This document shows, piece after piece, positions 7,488-16,498 of a stretch of 64,000 nt of DNA (its first letter is position 1; every line of letters starts with the position of its first letter). The notes under the pieces are model-generated. The model was not told where the DNA came from. It saw only the letters and a program-made list of their open reading frames with translations, and did not search any database. The stretch is from positions 78,846-142,845 of the forward strand of contig CACAGI010000002.1 of NCBI GenBank assembly GCA_902532015.1. The letters run 5' to 3'. The position numbers and the translations under genes are program-made. This DNA comes from an uncultured SAR86 cluster bacterium (lineage in GTDB: Bacteria > Pseudomonadota > Gammaproteobacteria > Magnimaribacterales > Magnimaribacteraceae).

Positions 7488-9269
7488 ATGAACAAAAGAA
7501 CGCATAAATGTAATGAGGTCACAAAAGACCTAATAGGTAAGGACATATCTATTACGGGATGGATTCGCAGAAGGAGAGATCATGGTGGTGTAATTTTCTT
7601 TGATGTTAGAGATGAGACTGGACTTGTTCAGGTTGTTTATAATCCTGAACTTAAAGAGATCTTTGGTCTTGCAGAAAGCTGTAGAAATGAATTTGTTATT
7701 TATGCAAAAGGCAAAGTAAGAGAAAGACCCGAAGGAACAATCAATAAGAATCTAATTTCTGGAGAAGTTGAGATAGAAGCTACTGAATTAACTATTCTAA
7801 ATACTTCTCTGCCTTTACCATTTCAATTAGATGAGCACTCATCTGTAGGGGAGGAAACTAGGCTAAAATTTAGATTCCTGGATTTAAGAAGAGATGAAAT
7901 GCAATCTAATCTTAGACTTAGAGCGAAAGTATCACAGGTTTTAAGAGAATATTTAAACCATAATGATTTTATAGAGATAGAGACTCCTTTATTGACTAAA
8001 GCCACTCCTGAAGGAGCAAGAGATTATGTTGTTCCCAGTAGAACTTTTCCGGGTTCTTTCTTTGCTTTACCACAGTCTCCACAATTATTTAAACAAACTC
8101 TGATGGCCTCTGGATTTGAAAGGTATTATCAGTTCGCCAAATGTTTTAGAGATGAAGATCTTAGGGCAGATAGACAGCCAGAATTTACGCAGTTAGACAT
8201 TGAATCTTCTTTTGTAGATGCTTCTGAGATCATGAATCTTGTAACTGAGATGATTACAAAAGTTTTTAAAGAATCACTTAATATTGATTTAGGCGATTTT
8301 CCCATTTTGTCTTACTCAGAAGCTATTAATCTTTATGGAATAGATAAACCAGATTTAAGAAACCCTCTAACTTTTATTGAAGTTAAAGATTTATTTAAAG
8401 ACTCTGATTTTAAAGTCTTCAGTGAACCAGCTAATGACGAAGATTCTAGGATAGCTGCTTTATCTGTACCTAAAGGTGAAACGCTTACAAGAAAACAAAT
8501 AGATGACTATACAGAATTTGTTGGAAACTATGGAGCTAAAGGGCTAGCTTATATAAGAGTAGAAGACCCTTCTAAAGGTAAAGAAGGTTTGCAGTCACCT
8601 ATTATTAAATTTATTGACGATGAGATTATTAATAAACTTCTTACGGTATTGGACGCTAAGAAAGGTGACATAATATTTTTTGGAGCAGGGAAAAGAAATA
8701 TAGTGAATGACTCTCTTGCAGCTTTAAGAAATTTGCTTGGTAAAGATCTGGATTTATTAGAGTCTGACTGGGCTCCTTGCTGGGTAGTTGATTTTCCAAT
8801 GTTTGAAAAGAATAACAAAGGAGAGTTGACTCCTTTACATCATCCCTTTACTGCCCCAAGAGGTAGTATTGATGAATTAAAGGCAGAGCCTCTAAATGCA
8901 CTTACTGACGCTTATGATGTAGTTTTAAATGGCACTGAGTTAGGTGGAGGTTCGGTTAGGATACATGATCATGAGATGCAAAAGGCGGTTCTCAGCTTAT
9001 TAGATATACATGAAGAACAAGCTGAAGAAAAGTTTGGTTTTTTGACCGCAGCTCTGCAGCATGGTTGTCCTCCTCATGCAGGATTAGCAATTGGTTTTGA
9101 TAGGATGATTATGTTGATGACTAATTCTGAATCTATAAGAGATGTTATTGCCTTTCCTAAAACGCAAACTGCCTCTTGCTTGTTAACCGATGCACCCGGA
9201 GAAGCTTCAAATGAACAGCTTGATGAATTGCATATTAAATTTCATGGCCTGGAGAAGGAGAAAAAATAG
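7488..9269 (+). CDS. aspS: aspartyl-tRNA synthetase
   Basis: 593 residues, the normal length of the bacterial AspRS that includes the GAD insertion domain. It contains an N-terminal OB-fold for the anticodon ([19 protein letters not shown]), class II motif 2 ([18 protein letters not shown]) and motif 3 near the end ([13 protein letters not shown]). It attaches aspartate to tRNA-Asp. The stop TAG overlaps the GTG start of yebC by one base, indicating translational coupling. Confidence 0.97.
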   Translation: MNKRTHKCNEVTKDLIGKDISITGWIRRRRDHGGVIFFDVRDETGLVQVVYNPELKEIFGLAESCRNEFVIYAKGKVRERPEGTINKNLISGEVEIEATELTILNTSLPLPFQLDEHSSVGEETRLKFRFLDLRRDEMQSNLRLRAKVSQVLREYLNHNDFIEIETPLLTKATPEGARDYVVPSRTFPGSFFALPQSPQLFKQTLMASGFERYYQFAKCFRDEDLRADRQPEFTQLDIESSFVDASEIMNLVTEMITKVFKESLNIDLGDFPILSYSEAINLYGIDKPDLRNPLTFIEVKDLFKDSDFKVFSEPANDEDSRIAALSVPKGETLTRKQIDDYTEFVGNYGAKGLAYIRVEDPSKGKEGLQSPIIKFIDDEIINKLLTVLDAKKGDIIFFGAGKRNIVNDSLAALRNLLGKDLDLLESDWAPCWVVDFPMFEKNNKGELTPLHHPFTAPRGSIDELKAEPLNALTDAYDVVLNGTELGGGSVRIHDHEMQKAVLSLLDIHEEQAEEKFGFLTAALQHGCPPHAGLAIGFDRMIMLMTNSESIRDVIAFPKTQTASCLLTDAPGEASNEQLDELHIKFHGLEKEKK

Positions 9270-10015
9270 TGGCAGGTCATTCAAAATGGGCAAATATAAA
9301 GCACAGAAAAGGAAGACAAGATGCTAAAAGAGGAAAAGTTTTTTCTGTCTTAATTAGAGAGCTTACAGTAGCTGCAAAATTAGGAGGGGGAGTACCAGAA
9401 GATAATCCCAGATTAAGGACAGCAATCGATAAGGCCTTATCGGCCAATATGACAAAAGATACTATAGAAAGAGCTGTACAAAGAGGAGCAGGCGGTTTAG
9501 AAGGTGAAAATCTTGAGGAAGTAACTTTTGAAGGATATGGCCCAGGTGGAATCGCAGTTATGGTTGAATCTATGACAGATAACAATAACAGGACAGTTGC
9601 AGAAGTTAGACATGCATTTACTAAGTCGGGAGGAAATCTAGGTACCAACGGTTCTGTTGCTTATCTCTTTAAAAAGAAGGGCTTAATTAGGGTTAAAAGC
9701 GGACAAAATGAGGATCTCGTAATGGAATTAGCCATTGATGCTGGAGCTGATGATATGGAGGTAAATGAAGATACTTCTATGAGTATTACTTCTAGGCCAG
9801 AAGATTTTGAAAACATAAAAAATGTTTTAGTGGATAAAAAAATAATCGTTGAGGACTCAGAGATATCATTTATACCAGAAAATACGGTTAAAGCTGATTT
9901 AGATACTTCTTTAAAAGTTTTTAAGTTATTAGAGTCCTTAGAAGAGTTGGACGATACTCAAACAGTAACATCAAATATAGATTTCTCCGATGAGATGTTG
10001 GAATATTTAGATTAA
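9269..10015 (+). CDS. yebC: YebC/PmpR family protein
   Basis: 248 residues with the family N-terminus MAGHSKWANIKHRKGRQDAK and the conserved GYGPGGIAVMVE segment. YebC-type proteins are reported as transcription regulators and, for some subfamilies, as translation factors that help ribosomes through proline-rich stretches; the sequence alone does not decide. GTG start, overlapping the aspS stop. In Pseudomonas the next genes would be ruvC, ruvA and ruvB; here a small nuclease gene takes that place. Confidence 0.95.
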   Translation: MAGHSKWANIKHRKGRQDAKRGKVFSVLIRELTVAAKLGGGVPEDNPRLRTAIDKALSANMTKDTIERAVQRGAGGLEGENLEEVTFEGYGPGGIAVMVESMTDNNNRTVAEVRHAFTKSGGNLGTNGSVAYLFKKKGLIRVKSGQNEDLVMELAIDAGADDMEVNEDTSMSITSRPEDFENIKNVLVDKKIIVEDSEISFIPENTVKADLDTSLKVFKLLESLEELDDTQTVTSNIDFSDEMLEYLD

Positions 10016-10018
10016 CTT

Positions 10019-10435
10019 ATGACTAATTCTAGAAATAAGGGAGCTTCTTTTGAGAGAGAGGTCGCAAACCTTTTGACCAATGACTTAGGTCTCAAGAAGA
10101 ATATAAGACGAATACTCGAACAAACTAGAGAAAAACACCTTCCTGACTTAATGATTGGTAGATGGTATTTAGAATGCAAAAGGTATGGTTCAGGTGCAGA
10201 ACCTTTAGAGGCCTGGTGGCAACAAGTTCTTGATGCTACCAAAGAAAAAGGTATACCCGCTCTAGTTTATAAATTTGATAGAAGACCTATTAAGGTTAGG
10301 GTTCCTATTGGTGCAATCAACCCTGATTTGCATATTGACTCGCCATTTAATGCAGATCTTTTGTGGGATGATTTTATCTTTCTTCTAAAGGAGTTGTATT
10401 CGGAAGATATAGAGAATCATGATTTAGAAGACTAA
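10019..10435 (+). CDS. PD-(D/E)XK nuclease, putative Holliday junction resolvase
   Basis: 138 residues. The N-terminal RNKGASFEREVANLL (Glu14) and the core PDLMIGRWYLECKR (Asp43, Glu52, Lys54) form the PD-(D/E)XK catalytic signature in the layout seen in archaeal Hjc and some phage resolvases. It is not RuvC, which has an RNase H fold. It lies 3 bases after yebC and overlaps ybgC by one base, precisely where ruvC-ruvA-ruvB sits in related bacteria. A role in resolving recombination junctions is therefore inferred from fold motif plus position; another structure-specific nuclease activity is possible. Confidence 0.72.
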   Translation: MTNSRNKGASFEREVANLLTNDLGLKKNIRRILEQTREKHLPDLMIGRWYLECKRYGSGAEPLEAWWQQVLDATKEKGIPALVYKFDRRPIKVRVPIGAINPDLHIDSPFNADLLWDDFIFLLKELYSEDIENHDLED

Positions 10436-10830
10436 TGCACACTTTTAAGACCAGAGTTTATTATGAAGATACAGACGCCCAAGGCGTTGTTTATTACGCA
10501 AACTATTTAAGATTCTTTGAGAGAGCTAGAACAGAAGCACTTAGAGGGGCCGGATATGGGCAAATGAAATTAATGAAAGAAGGTCTTATTTTTGTAGTAA
10601 GAAATGTAGAAATGAAATTATTAAAACCTGCAAGACTTGACGATGAGCTTTCAATAACGACTTCTCTCGTTAAGCTTGGAAAAGTAAGTTTTGATTTTAA
10701 TCAAGACGTTTATGTTGGTGAAACGCTTGTAACTCAAGCAATAATCCAATGTGGATGCCTAGATTATCAAAAATTTACTCCTTCTTCTCTTCCTGAGTAT
10801 TTACATAAGGGTATGAAGAAACTAATCTAA
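10435..10830 (+). CDS. ybgC: acyl-CoA thioesterase YbgC
   Basis: 131 residues, a hotdog-fold thioesterase of the 4-hydroxybenzoyl-CoA thioesterase family. The catalytic motif YYEDTDAQGVVYYANYLRFFERAR holds the active aspartate. YbgC hydrolyses acyl-CoA or acyl-ACP and is almost always the first gene of the tol-pal cluster, as here. Its start codon overlaps the stop of the preceding nuclease by one base. Confidence 0.95.
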   Translation: MHTFKTRVYYEDTDAQGVVYYANYLRFFERARTEALRGAGYGQMKLMKEGLIFVVRNVEMKLLKPARLDDELSITTSLVKLGKVSFDFNQDVYVGETLVTQAIIQCGCLDYQKFTPSSLPEYLHKGMKKLI

Positions 10831-10837
10831 ACATAGT

Positions 10838-11509
10838 ATGGAATTATCTATCATTGAATTATTTCTAAATGCCAGTCTTGTGGTGAAGTCTGTTATTGTT
10901 ATCTTAATAGCTGCTTCGATACTTTCATGGATGATAATCTTTGAAAGATGGGTATATCTTAATAGATCTAAAGAAGAGGCTTTAGTCTTTGAGGATAACT
11001 TTTGGTCTGATCTAGGAGTAGAGGCTTTGTTAGAGAAAAGTCATGAAGACGGGCACGAAGCCATTGGAGCAGAGTGTATTTTTCAAGCAGGTTATTTAGA
11101 TTTTAAGCGATTAACTTCACAAAACCTTGATCCTGAGATAGTTATGGAGAGTATTCAAAGAAATATGCGAGTAACTCTTTCAAGAGAGCAGGTTCTAATA
11201 GAAAAAAATCTTCCATATTTAGCTACTATCGCTTCTGTTAGTCCCTATATAGGTCTTTTTGGAACTGTTTGGGGGATAATGAATTCTTTTAGGAGTTTGG
11301 CAGGAGCAAGTCAAGCAACTTTATCAGCAGTAGCACCAGGTATTTCAGAGGCTCTAGTCGCTACAGCTATAGGTTTATTTGCAGCTATACCAGCCTTAAT
11401 TGCTTACAATAAATTTATATCTGAGTCTGATACTTTGCTATCAAATTATGAAGGCTTTATGGAAGAGTTTTCCGCTGTTCTACACAGAGAAATCCATTCT
11501 AATAAATAG
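10838..11509 (+). CDS. tolQ: TolQ, proton-channel subunit of the Tol-Pal system
   Basis: 223 residues. One N-terminal membrane helix is followed by a cytoplasmic region and two further helices around ATIASVSPYIGLFGTVWGIM and ISEALVATAIGLFAAIPALI. This is the ExbB/TolQ/MotA fold. With TolR it forms the inner-membrane motor that uses proton motive force to drive TolA, needed for outer-membrane constriction and integrity. It starts 7 bases after ybgC. Confidence 0.96.
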   Translation: MELSIIELFLNASLVVKSVIVILIAASILSWMIIFERWVYLNRSKEEALVFEDNFWSDLGVEALLEKSHEDGHEAIGAECIFQAGYLDFKRLTSQNLDPEIVMESIQRNMRVTLSREQVLIEKNLPYLATIASVSPYIGLFGTVWGIMNSFRSLAGASQATLSAVAPGISEALVATAIGLFAAIPALIAYNKFISESDTLLSNYEGFMEEFSAVLHREIHSNK

Positions 11510-11510
11510 C

Positions 11511-11936
11511 ATGCAAAGGAGAAAGAGAAACTTAATATCTGATATCAATGTTGTTCCTTATATAGATGTTATGTTGGTATTATTAGTAATCTTTATGATT
11601 GCTGCTCCATTAATGGTACAAGGAGTTTTAGTAAATTTACCAGAGGCTTCTGCAGATCCATTGCCAGTAAGAAAATCAGAACCTCTTATTGTTTCTATAA
11701 AAGATAATGGCGCAGTTTATTTAGAGGTTGAATCACTAGGTGGACAAGAATTGAACCTAAAAGAGTTAAATCAAAATGTTTCAAAATTACTGGAAGCTGA
11801 CCCAACACTTCAAATTGTTATAAGAGGAGATAGTAAAGTTCTATATGAGAAAGTGATGATAATAATGGCAGAACTTCAGAGGGTTGGAGCTCAAGATATA
11901 GGCCTGATTACGAAACCTCCTTCAAGACAGAAATGA
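11511..11936 (+). CDS. tolR: TolR, Tol-Pal motor subunit
   Basis: 141 residues from ATG 11511, one base after the tolQ stop. A longer frame from 11400 lies inside tolQ and is rejected because the family begins at RRKRNLISDINVVPYIDVMLVLLVIFM. That segment contains the single membrane helix with the proton-carrying aspartate (PYIDVML). The periplasmic domain follows. The stop overlaps the tolA ATG (ATGA). Confidence 0.95.
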   Translation: MQRRKRNLISDINVVPYIDVMLVLLVIFMIAAPLMVQGVLVNLPEASADPLPVRKSEPLIVSIKDNGAVYLEVESLGGQELNLKELNQNVSKLLEADPTLQIVIRGDSKVLYEKVMIIMAELQRVGAQDIGLITKPPSRQK

Positions 11937-12544
11937 ATTATTTAGCACCTTTGAGCCTTTCTTGTTTTATTCACTTAGGATTAGTTCTATCTTTTTCTAA
12001 TTTATTCAGAATTGATACTGAATCTCTATCTCTATATGAATTAGACCCAATTCCAGCATATATAATTTATGAACAAGCTATTCAGAAGCAATCGAAAAGT
12101 AAAACAGTATCTATTCCTAGTGAAGTAAAACAAGACTTTCAAAAGAAACAAGACAATATTACTGTTTCGGAACCTTCTATTGCTTTAAAAGAGATCGCAG
12201 AAAGTACACAAGTAGCTAAAAATAATTTCAATAGAGAAATTATAAGTTTTTCTCAATCAGATATAAGTAAATATTCCTCAATAATTAAGCGCCAAGTTAT
12301 GTCGCAATGGAAAAAACCTAGTGCTATATCTGGAAATCTAATTACAGAAATTAGAATCACACTAGTTCCTACTGGAGAGATTATTAATACAAAAATAATA
12401 AAAGGAAGTGGGATAAAAAGTTTTGATGAATCTGCTTTGTCAGCTATTGCAAGAGTAGAAAGCTTTGAAAATTTACAGATGCCATCTAATTTATTCGAAA
12501 AACATTTTAGGCAATTTATTTTAGTTTTTAATCCTAGTAAATAA
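11933..12544 (+). CDS. tolA: TolA, short form
   Basis: 203 residues, about half the size of E. coli TolA (421). An N-terminal membrane anchor (APLSLSCFIHLGLVLSF), a linker of only about 85 residues and a C-terminal TonB/TolA domain (VMSQWKKPSA, TEIRITLVPTGEI, SFDESALSAI) are visible. TolA links the TolQR motor to TolB and Pal across the periplasm. The long Ala/Lys-rich helical domain II is missing, so its reach is much shorter. It overlaps tolR by 4 bases. Assignment relies on operon position as well as the C-terminal fold. Confidence 0.9.
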   Translation: MNYLAPLSLSCFIHLGLVLSFSNLFRIDTESLSLYELDPIPAYIIYEQAIQKQSKSKTVSIPSEVKQDFQKKQDNITVSEPSIALKEIAESTQVAKNNFNREIISFSQSDISKYSSIIKRQVMSQWKKPSAISGNLITEIRITLVPTGEIINTKIIKGSGIKSFDESALSAIARVESFENLQMPSNLFEKHFRQFILVFNPSK

Positions 12545-12552
12545 ACCTTAAT

Positions 12553-13845
12553 ATGAAAACACTCAAGGGTATTTTGTTAATAATTCTGCTTATAACTTCG
12601 CAAGTAGGAGTCTCGCAACTAAGAATTGAGATCACCGGAGGAGCTGATGATCCTATAAATATAGCTGTGGTACCTATCGAATGGAAACTTGATTCTCCTC
12701 AAGACGAATACTTGCATGAAATCATACGCTCAGATTTGGAATCATTTGGTGAATTTAAAGTTTTGCCACCTGCAAGCATGTTAAGTTTTCCTTCAACTCA
12801 AGAGGAAGTTTTTTATCGTGATTGGAGATTGTTGAAGGTAGATTATTTGGTGCTTGGTCAGGCAAATAAATCTGAAATAGAAGATGAACTTAAGATTTCT
12901 TACTTTATATTTGATATAGCAAGGGAAAAAGTTATACATAAGGCAATAATGACTGGCCCTTACAAATCACTTAGAAGAGTAGCCCACAATATGAGTGATA
13001 AGATATATAAGAAGATTCAGGGTATTCCAGGGATATTTTCTACTAGACTAGCTTATATTGATAAGCCTTCTGCACAAGACTTAAATTATAACCTTAGAAT
13101 AGCAGATATTGATGGTTACAATGGCATTTCGCTTTTTTCATCTCCTCAGCCAATAATGTCACCTAATTGGTCTCCTTTAGGTAACAAGATTGCTTATGTT
13201 TCTTTTGAGGAAGGGACTTCTAGAATTTTTACGCAGACTGTTGCAACGGGAGAAAGGAAGGGAATCAAGTTAGAAAGAGGTATTAATAGCTCTCCTAATT
13301 GGTCTCCAGATGAAACAAAATTAGCTGCGGTTTTATCTAAGGAAGGCAACCCAGACATTTTTATTTATGACCTAAAAAAGAACAGTTGGAAACAGATAAC
13401 TGAACATTTTGGTATAGATACTGAACCAGATTGGTCTCCAAATGGTAAGTCGCTACTTTTCACATCTAATAGATCAGGTTCTCCTCAAATATATCAGGTC
13501 AATATAAGAACTAAAAGAGTTAAACGATTAACTTTTGAAGGTACCTATAACGCAAGAGCAAGATATTTACCTGATGGCAAAAGTATAGTTTTTGTTCACA
13601 GAAGAAATGGAGTTTTTCATATTGCGAGCCAGAAGATTAGATCAGGAAAGGTTCGGATATTAACCGATACCTCTTTAGACGAATCTCCTACTATCTCACC
13701 TAATGGAAATGTTGTTATTTATGCTACTAAGAAAAATGATGAGGATGTTTTAGCAGGGATAACTATTGACGGTAAAACTAAATTTATTCTTCCTTCCCTG
13801 AAAGGTGAAACAAGAGAACCTGCTTGGTCACCTATATTAGATTAG
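12553..13845 (+). CDS. tolB: TolB, periplasmic beta-propeller
   Basis: 430 residues, the usual length. A signal peptide (about 1-22) precedes an N-terminal domain and a six-bladed propeller whose blades repeat NWSPxxxKIAY-type motifs (for example SPNWSPLGNKIAYVS, DWSPNGKSLLFTS). TolB binds Pal and TolA in the periplasm and passes force to the outer membrane. It lies 8 bases after tolA. Confidence 0.96.
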   Translation: MKTLKGILLIILLITSQVGVSQLRIEITGGADDPINIAVVPIEWKLDSPQDEYLHEIIRSDLESFGEFKVLPPASMLSFPSTQEEVFYRDWRLLKVDYLVLGQANKSEIEDELKISYFIFDIAREKVIHKAIMTGPYKSLRRVAHNMSDKIYKKIQGIPGIFSTRLAYIDKPSAQDLNYNLRIADIDGYNGISLFSSPQPIMSPNWSPLGNKIAYVSFEEGTSRIFTQTVATGERKGIKLERGINSSPNWSPDETKLAAVLSKEGNPDIFIYDLKKNSWKQITEHFGIDTEPDWSPNGKSLLFTSNRSGSPQIYQVNIRTKRVKRLTFEGTYNARARYLPDGKSIVFVHRRNGVFHIASQKIRSGKVRILTDTSLDESPTISPNGNVVIYATKKNDEDVLAGITIDGKTKFILPSLKGETREPAWSPILD

Positions 13846-13884
13846 TAGACAAATAAAAGTATAATAGCCACCTGGAGGCAAATA

Positions 13885-14352
13885 ATGACATTAAATAAAC
13901 AATCATTTCTTATTTTTCTATCTCTTTTTATTATTACAGCTTGTGGTTCTATATCAAATGAAAGAACATCTGATGTAAGTGCCGTTTCAACTTCAGCTTC
14001 AGGAGTCTATTCTGATCAGGGACTAACTTCGAGTAATATTCTGTACTTTGCTTATGATAAGTCTGATGTAAATGCAGAAGGAAGAGCTAAAATAAGAAGT
14101 TTGGCTAAGACTATTAATAAAGAAGGTTTGAGTGTAAGAGTTGAGGGCCATTGCGATGAAAGAGGTACTAGGGAATACAATTTAGCATTAGGAGAAAATA
14201 GGGCTAAAACAGTTGCTGAGTTATTAATAATTAATGGTGTGTCTTCTTCTAAAATAACAACCGTTAGTTATGGAGAAGAAAAACCAGCTGCTTCAGGATC
14301 TAATGAAAAATCTTGGTCTCAAAATAGACGCGCTTTGATTAAAACCTTTTAA
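13885..14352 (+). CDS. pal: Pal, peptidoglycan-associated lipoprotein
   Basis: 155 residues. The lipobox ITAC places the lipidated Cys20; a short linker is followed by an OmpA-like domain with YFAYDKSDV, VEGHCDERGTREYNLALGE and RRALI. The domain binds peptidoglycan, while the lipid anchors the protein in the outer membrane. GGAGG at 13873-13877 precedes ATG 13885. Confidence 0.96.
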   Translation: MTLNKQSFLIFLSLFIITACGSISNERTSDVSAVSTSASGVYSDQGLTSSNILYFAYDKSDVNAEGRAKIRSLAKTINKEGLSVRVEGHCDERGTREYNLALGENRAKTVAELLIINGVSSSKITTVSYGEEKPAASGSNEKSWSQNRRALIKTF

Positions 14353-14358
14353 AAGGAT

Positions 14359-15048
14359 TTGAAAATAAGATATAAGTTTTTAATTATTCCCTTAACCTTT
14401 TCTCTAAATCTATTTTCAGAAGAGAAAGATGAGGGAATAGAACTTCTTTATCAAAAACTCTCAGAATTAGAACAAGAATTAGCCGAATTTAGAAATCAGT
14501 TGGAAGAGAACTCTGTCTTAGTGGAGAGATCTATAGAGCTGCAACAGCAAAGATATTTAGATCTAGATGCAAGAATCTTAGAATTATCTTCTATTCAAAA
14601 CGAAATCATACCTGATGCAATTGAAGTAGAGGAAGTTATTAATAGCGAACAAGAGCAAGAAAAGCTTCTGTATAAAAATGCCTTAGAACTTTTTGAAGAC
14701 TCTCGTTACGCAGAAGCCTTAGAGATTTTTTCTGAAATAATTATTACTTACCCAAACGGCACTTATACTCCCGATGCTTATTTTTGGTCTGGCGAACTTT
14801 TTCTTACTCAAAGATTGTATGAAGATGCAAAATTAAGTTACGAGAAGGTATTTGAGCAATTTCCTAACCATGTAAGAACCGCAGATTCACTTTATAAGCT
14901 AGGAGAAATTCAACGCATTGATTCTAACTTTATGGAAGCAATAGATTATTATGAGCAAGTAGTTTCTCTTTTTCCAGATTCTGGAGCTGCACAGTTATCA
15001 AAAAAATCTATAAAAATAATCACAGAAGAGTCGAATTTAATTGATTAA
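14359..15048 (+). CDS. cpoB: CpoB (YbgF), cell-division coordinator
   Basis: 229 residues: signal peptide, a coiled coil at about 25-80 (KLSELEQELAEFRNQLEEN) and three TPR repeats in the C-terminal half (ALELFEDSRYAEALEIF; PDAYFWSGELFLTQRLYEDA). CpoB couples outer-membrane constriction by Tol-Pal to peptidoglycan synthesis. Translation probably starts at TTG 14359, in the same frame as pal and only six bases past its stop; no ATG fits. In Pseudomonas queE and queC follow; here the tRNA comes next. Confidence 0.9.
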   Translation: MKIRYKFLIIPLTFSLNLFSEEKDEGIELLYQKLSELEQELAEFRNQLEENSVLVERSIELQQQRYLDLDARILELSSIQNEIIPDAIEVEEVINSEQEQEKLLYKNALELFEDSRYAEALEIFSEIIITYPNGTYTPDAYFWSGELFLTQRLYEDAKLSYEKVFEQFPNHVRTADSLYKLGEIQRIDSNFMEAIDYYEQVVSLFPDSGAAQLSKKSIKIITEESNLID

Positions 15049-15073
15049 AACATTAATATACTCTCTTTTTTTA

Positions 15074-15149
15074 GGGCCGTTAGCTCAGTCGGTAGAGCAG
15101 TTCGCTTTTAACGAATTGGTCCTGCGTTCGAGTCGCAGACGGCCCACCA
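15074..15149 (+). tRNA. tRNA-Lys (UUU)
   Basis: 76 bases including an encoded CCA (15147-15149). Acceptor arms GGGCCGT and ACGGCCC pair fully; the D stem is GCTC/GAGC; the anticodon stem GTTCG/CGAAT encloses the loop CTTTTAA with anticodon TTT; the T arm CTGCG-TTCGAGT-CGCAG is complete. A tRNA-Lys follows the tol-pal cluster in Pseudomonas too, so the position is conserved. Confidence 0.97.
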
Positions 15150-15156
15150 CCCTTAA

Positions 15157-15522
15157 ATGAAGATTCTTTTAATAAGTTTAGGAGCCTCTTTAGGAGCTTT
15201 GTCTAGATACTATCTAGCTGAAGTTCTAAATAAATTAACTTTTATTAATCTACCAATAGGAATTTTAAGTGTGAATTTTATTGGCTGCTTTATCTTAGGT
15301 TTATTAATTAATTCGTTAGATCCAAAATTAGAACATATATTCAATCCTTTATTATTTATAGGTTTTTTGGGTTCTTTTACAACCTTTTCAGCTTTCTCAA
15401 GAGAAACAATAGATTTAATTTCTTCGGGGAATATCATATTAGCGTCAAGTTATATTTTATTAACGGTTTTCTCGTGTCTACTAGGAACCTGGTGCGGAAT
15501 GTTGATTACTAAATATAGTTAG
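15157..15522 (+). CDS. crcB: fluoride channel Fluc/CrcB
   Basis: 121 residues with four membrane helices. Family motifs are GALSRYYLAE, the pore asparagine segment SVNFIGCFILG, and GFLGSFTTFSAFS. Fluc exports fluoride as an antiparallel dimer. It begins 7 bases after the tRNA, leaving no space for a fluoride riboswitch. Its TAG stop shares the tetranucleotide TTAG with the convergent gene's stop. Confidence 0.93.
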   Translation: MKILLISLGASLGALSRYYLAEVLNKLTFINLPIGILSVNFIGCFILGLLINSLDPKLEHIFNPLLFIGFLGSFTTFSAFSRETIDLISSGNIILASSYILLTVFSCLLGTWCGMLITKYS

Positions 15523-16082
15523 GTTATTTTAAGTCCTTTAGTATCTCTCATAATTTGTCTGTAACTGTAACCTTTTAATCCTTCCTCAGTTAAAAGTTGC
15601 GAAGCCTTTTTTCTAAGCCAAGTTATGCCTTTATTTGGATTTTCCATCGATAGTTCTTTTATAGTATGGACAATCTTTTCTTTTTTTAAGGCCGCATTAA
15701 TTGAAGATGGTTTTGATTTTAAGTTTTGAAAGCTAAGATTCTTTTCTTCAGGGAGGTAACCTTTAATATTTGCTACCTCAAGAGCATCCATCATTAGCAT
15801 AGTGTTATATACAATATTGTTAACTCTGGGATTTCTCTCCATCTCTTCTAAAATCAACTTAGCTCTGAAGATTAAATGGGCAGCTAACCTAAGCCTTTCA
15901 GATATATCTTCACTATCAAGCATCAAAACAATATCATCCCAACTAGTAGATAAATCAGATTCTGCAAGTATTTCTGCTGCTGATGCAGCCAAGTCTTTTA
16001 CATTTTTAATTGGATCTAGGTCTTCAACAGCTTCTTGAAGTAAATTGTGCGTAATGTTTAGGGAAGGTTCTTTTGGGACCAT
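15519..16082 (-). CDS. uncharacterised helical protein
   Basis: 187 residues; not recognised. No signal peptide or membrane segment is seen. The composition is rich in Leu, Glu, Asp and Lys, suggesting an all-helical cytoplasmic protein. An acidic N-terminal half (LQEAVEDLDPIKNVKDLAAS) is joined by a Lys/Ser-rich linker near residue 120 to a basic C-terminal region (GITWLRKKASQLLTEEGLKG, YSYRQIMRDTKGL) that could be a small nucleic-acid-binding helical domain. It lies convergent with crcB and stands alone on its strand. Codon use looks like its neighbours. Confidence 0.75.
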   Translation of the reverse strand: MVPKEPSLNITHNLLQEAVEDLDPIKNVKDLAASAAEILAESDLSTSWDDIVLMLDSEDISERLRLAAHLIFRAKLILEEMERNPRVNNIVYNTMLMMDALEVANIKGYLPEEKNLSFQNLKSKPSSINAALKKEKIVHTIKELSMENPNKGITWLRKKASQLLTEEGLKGYSYRQIMRDTKGLKIT

Positions 16083-16135
16083 AATATTTCTTCTTTTATC
16101 TTAACTATTGTTGTTTAATTATTAAATAAGTTTTT

Positions 16136-16486
16136 ATGTATATCTTTTTAAAAATATTATTAACTGCCTTAATTGTAGTAGCCATTTCTGAAATATCTAG
16201 ATGGTCTACAATCATTGCTGGTATTTTTGCTTCCATACCTTTAACGTCATTGCTTGCCATTATTTGGATTTATATCGATACAAATGATCTTGAAAATATC
16301 AAAAATCTATCCGGAAATATCCTTTTGATGATACCGCCTTCGTTAACCTTCTTTATTTGTCTACCATTGTTTCTTGATATGAAACTAGAATTTTATTTAT
16401 CAGTTTTCTTTTCAATTACCCTAATAGCATTTGTCTATTGGGTGTATTTGTATATATTAGGCGCAATAGGAAAAAATCTGAATTAA
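16136..16486 (+). CDS. DUF3147 family membrane protein
   Basis: 116 residues with four predicted helices. The pattern SRWSTIIAGIFASIPLTSLLAIIWIYIDT matches the DUF3147 family of small inner-membrane proteins; function unknown. It begins a short run (DUF3147, DUF1543, hinT) with gaps of 1 to 12 bases, so one transcript is likely. Confidence 0.8.
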   Translation: MYIFLKILLTALIVVAISEISRWSTIIAGIFASIPLTSLLAIIWIYIDTNDLENIKNLSGNILLMIPPSLTFFICLPLFLDMKLEFYLSVFFSITLIAFVYWVYLYILGAIGKNLN

Positions 16487-16498
16487 GAGGGAGTGAAT

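Noticed and set aside
9277..9648. 123-residue open frame antisense to yebC
   Set aside because: Lies wholly inside yebC on the other strand, has no recognisable domain, and mirrors the codon pattern of the real gene.
15147..15157. Fluoride riboswitch upstream of crcB
   Set aside because: Only 7 bases separate the tRNA end from the crcB start; there is no room for the motif.
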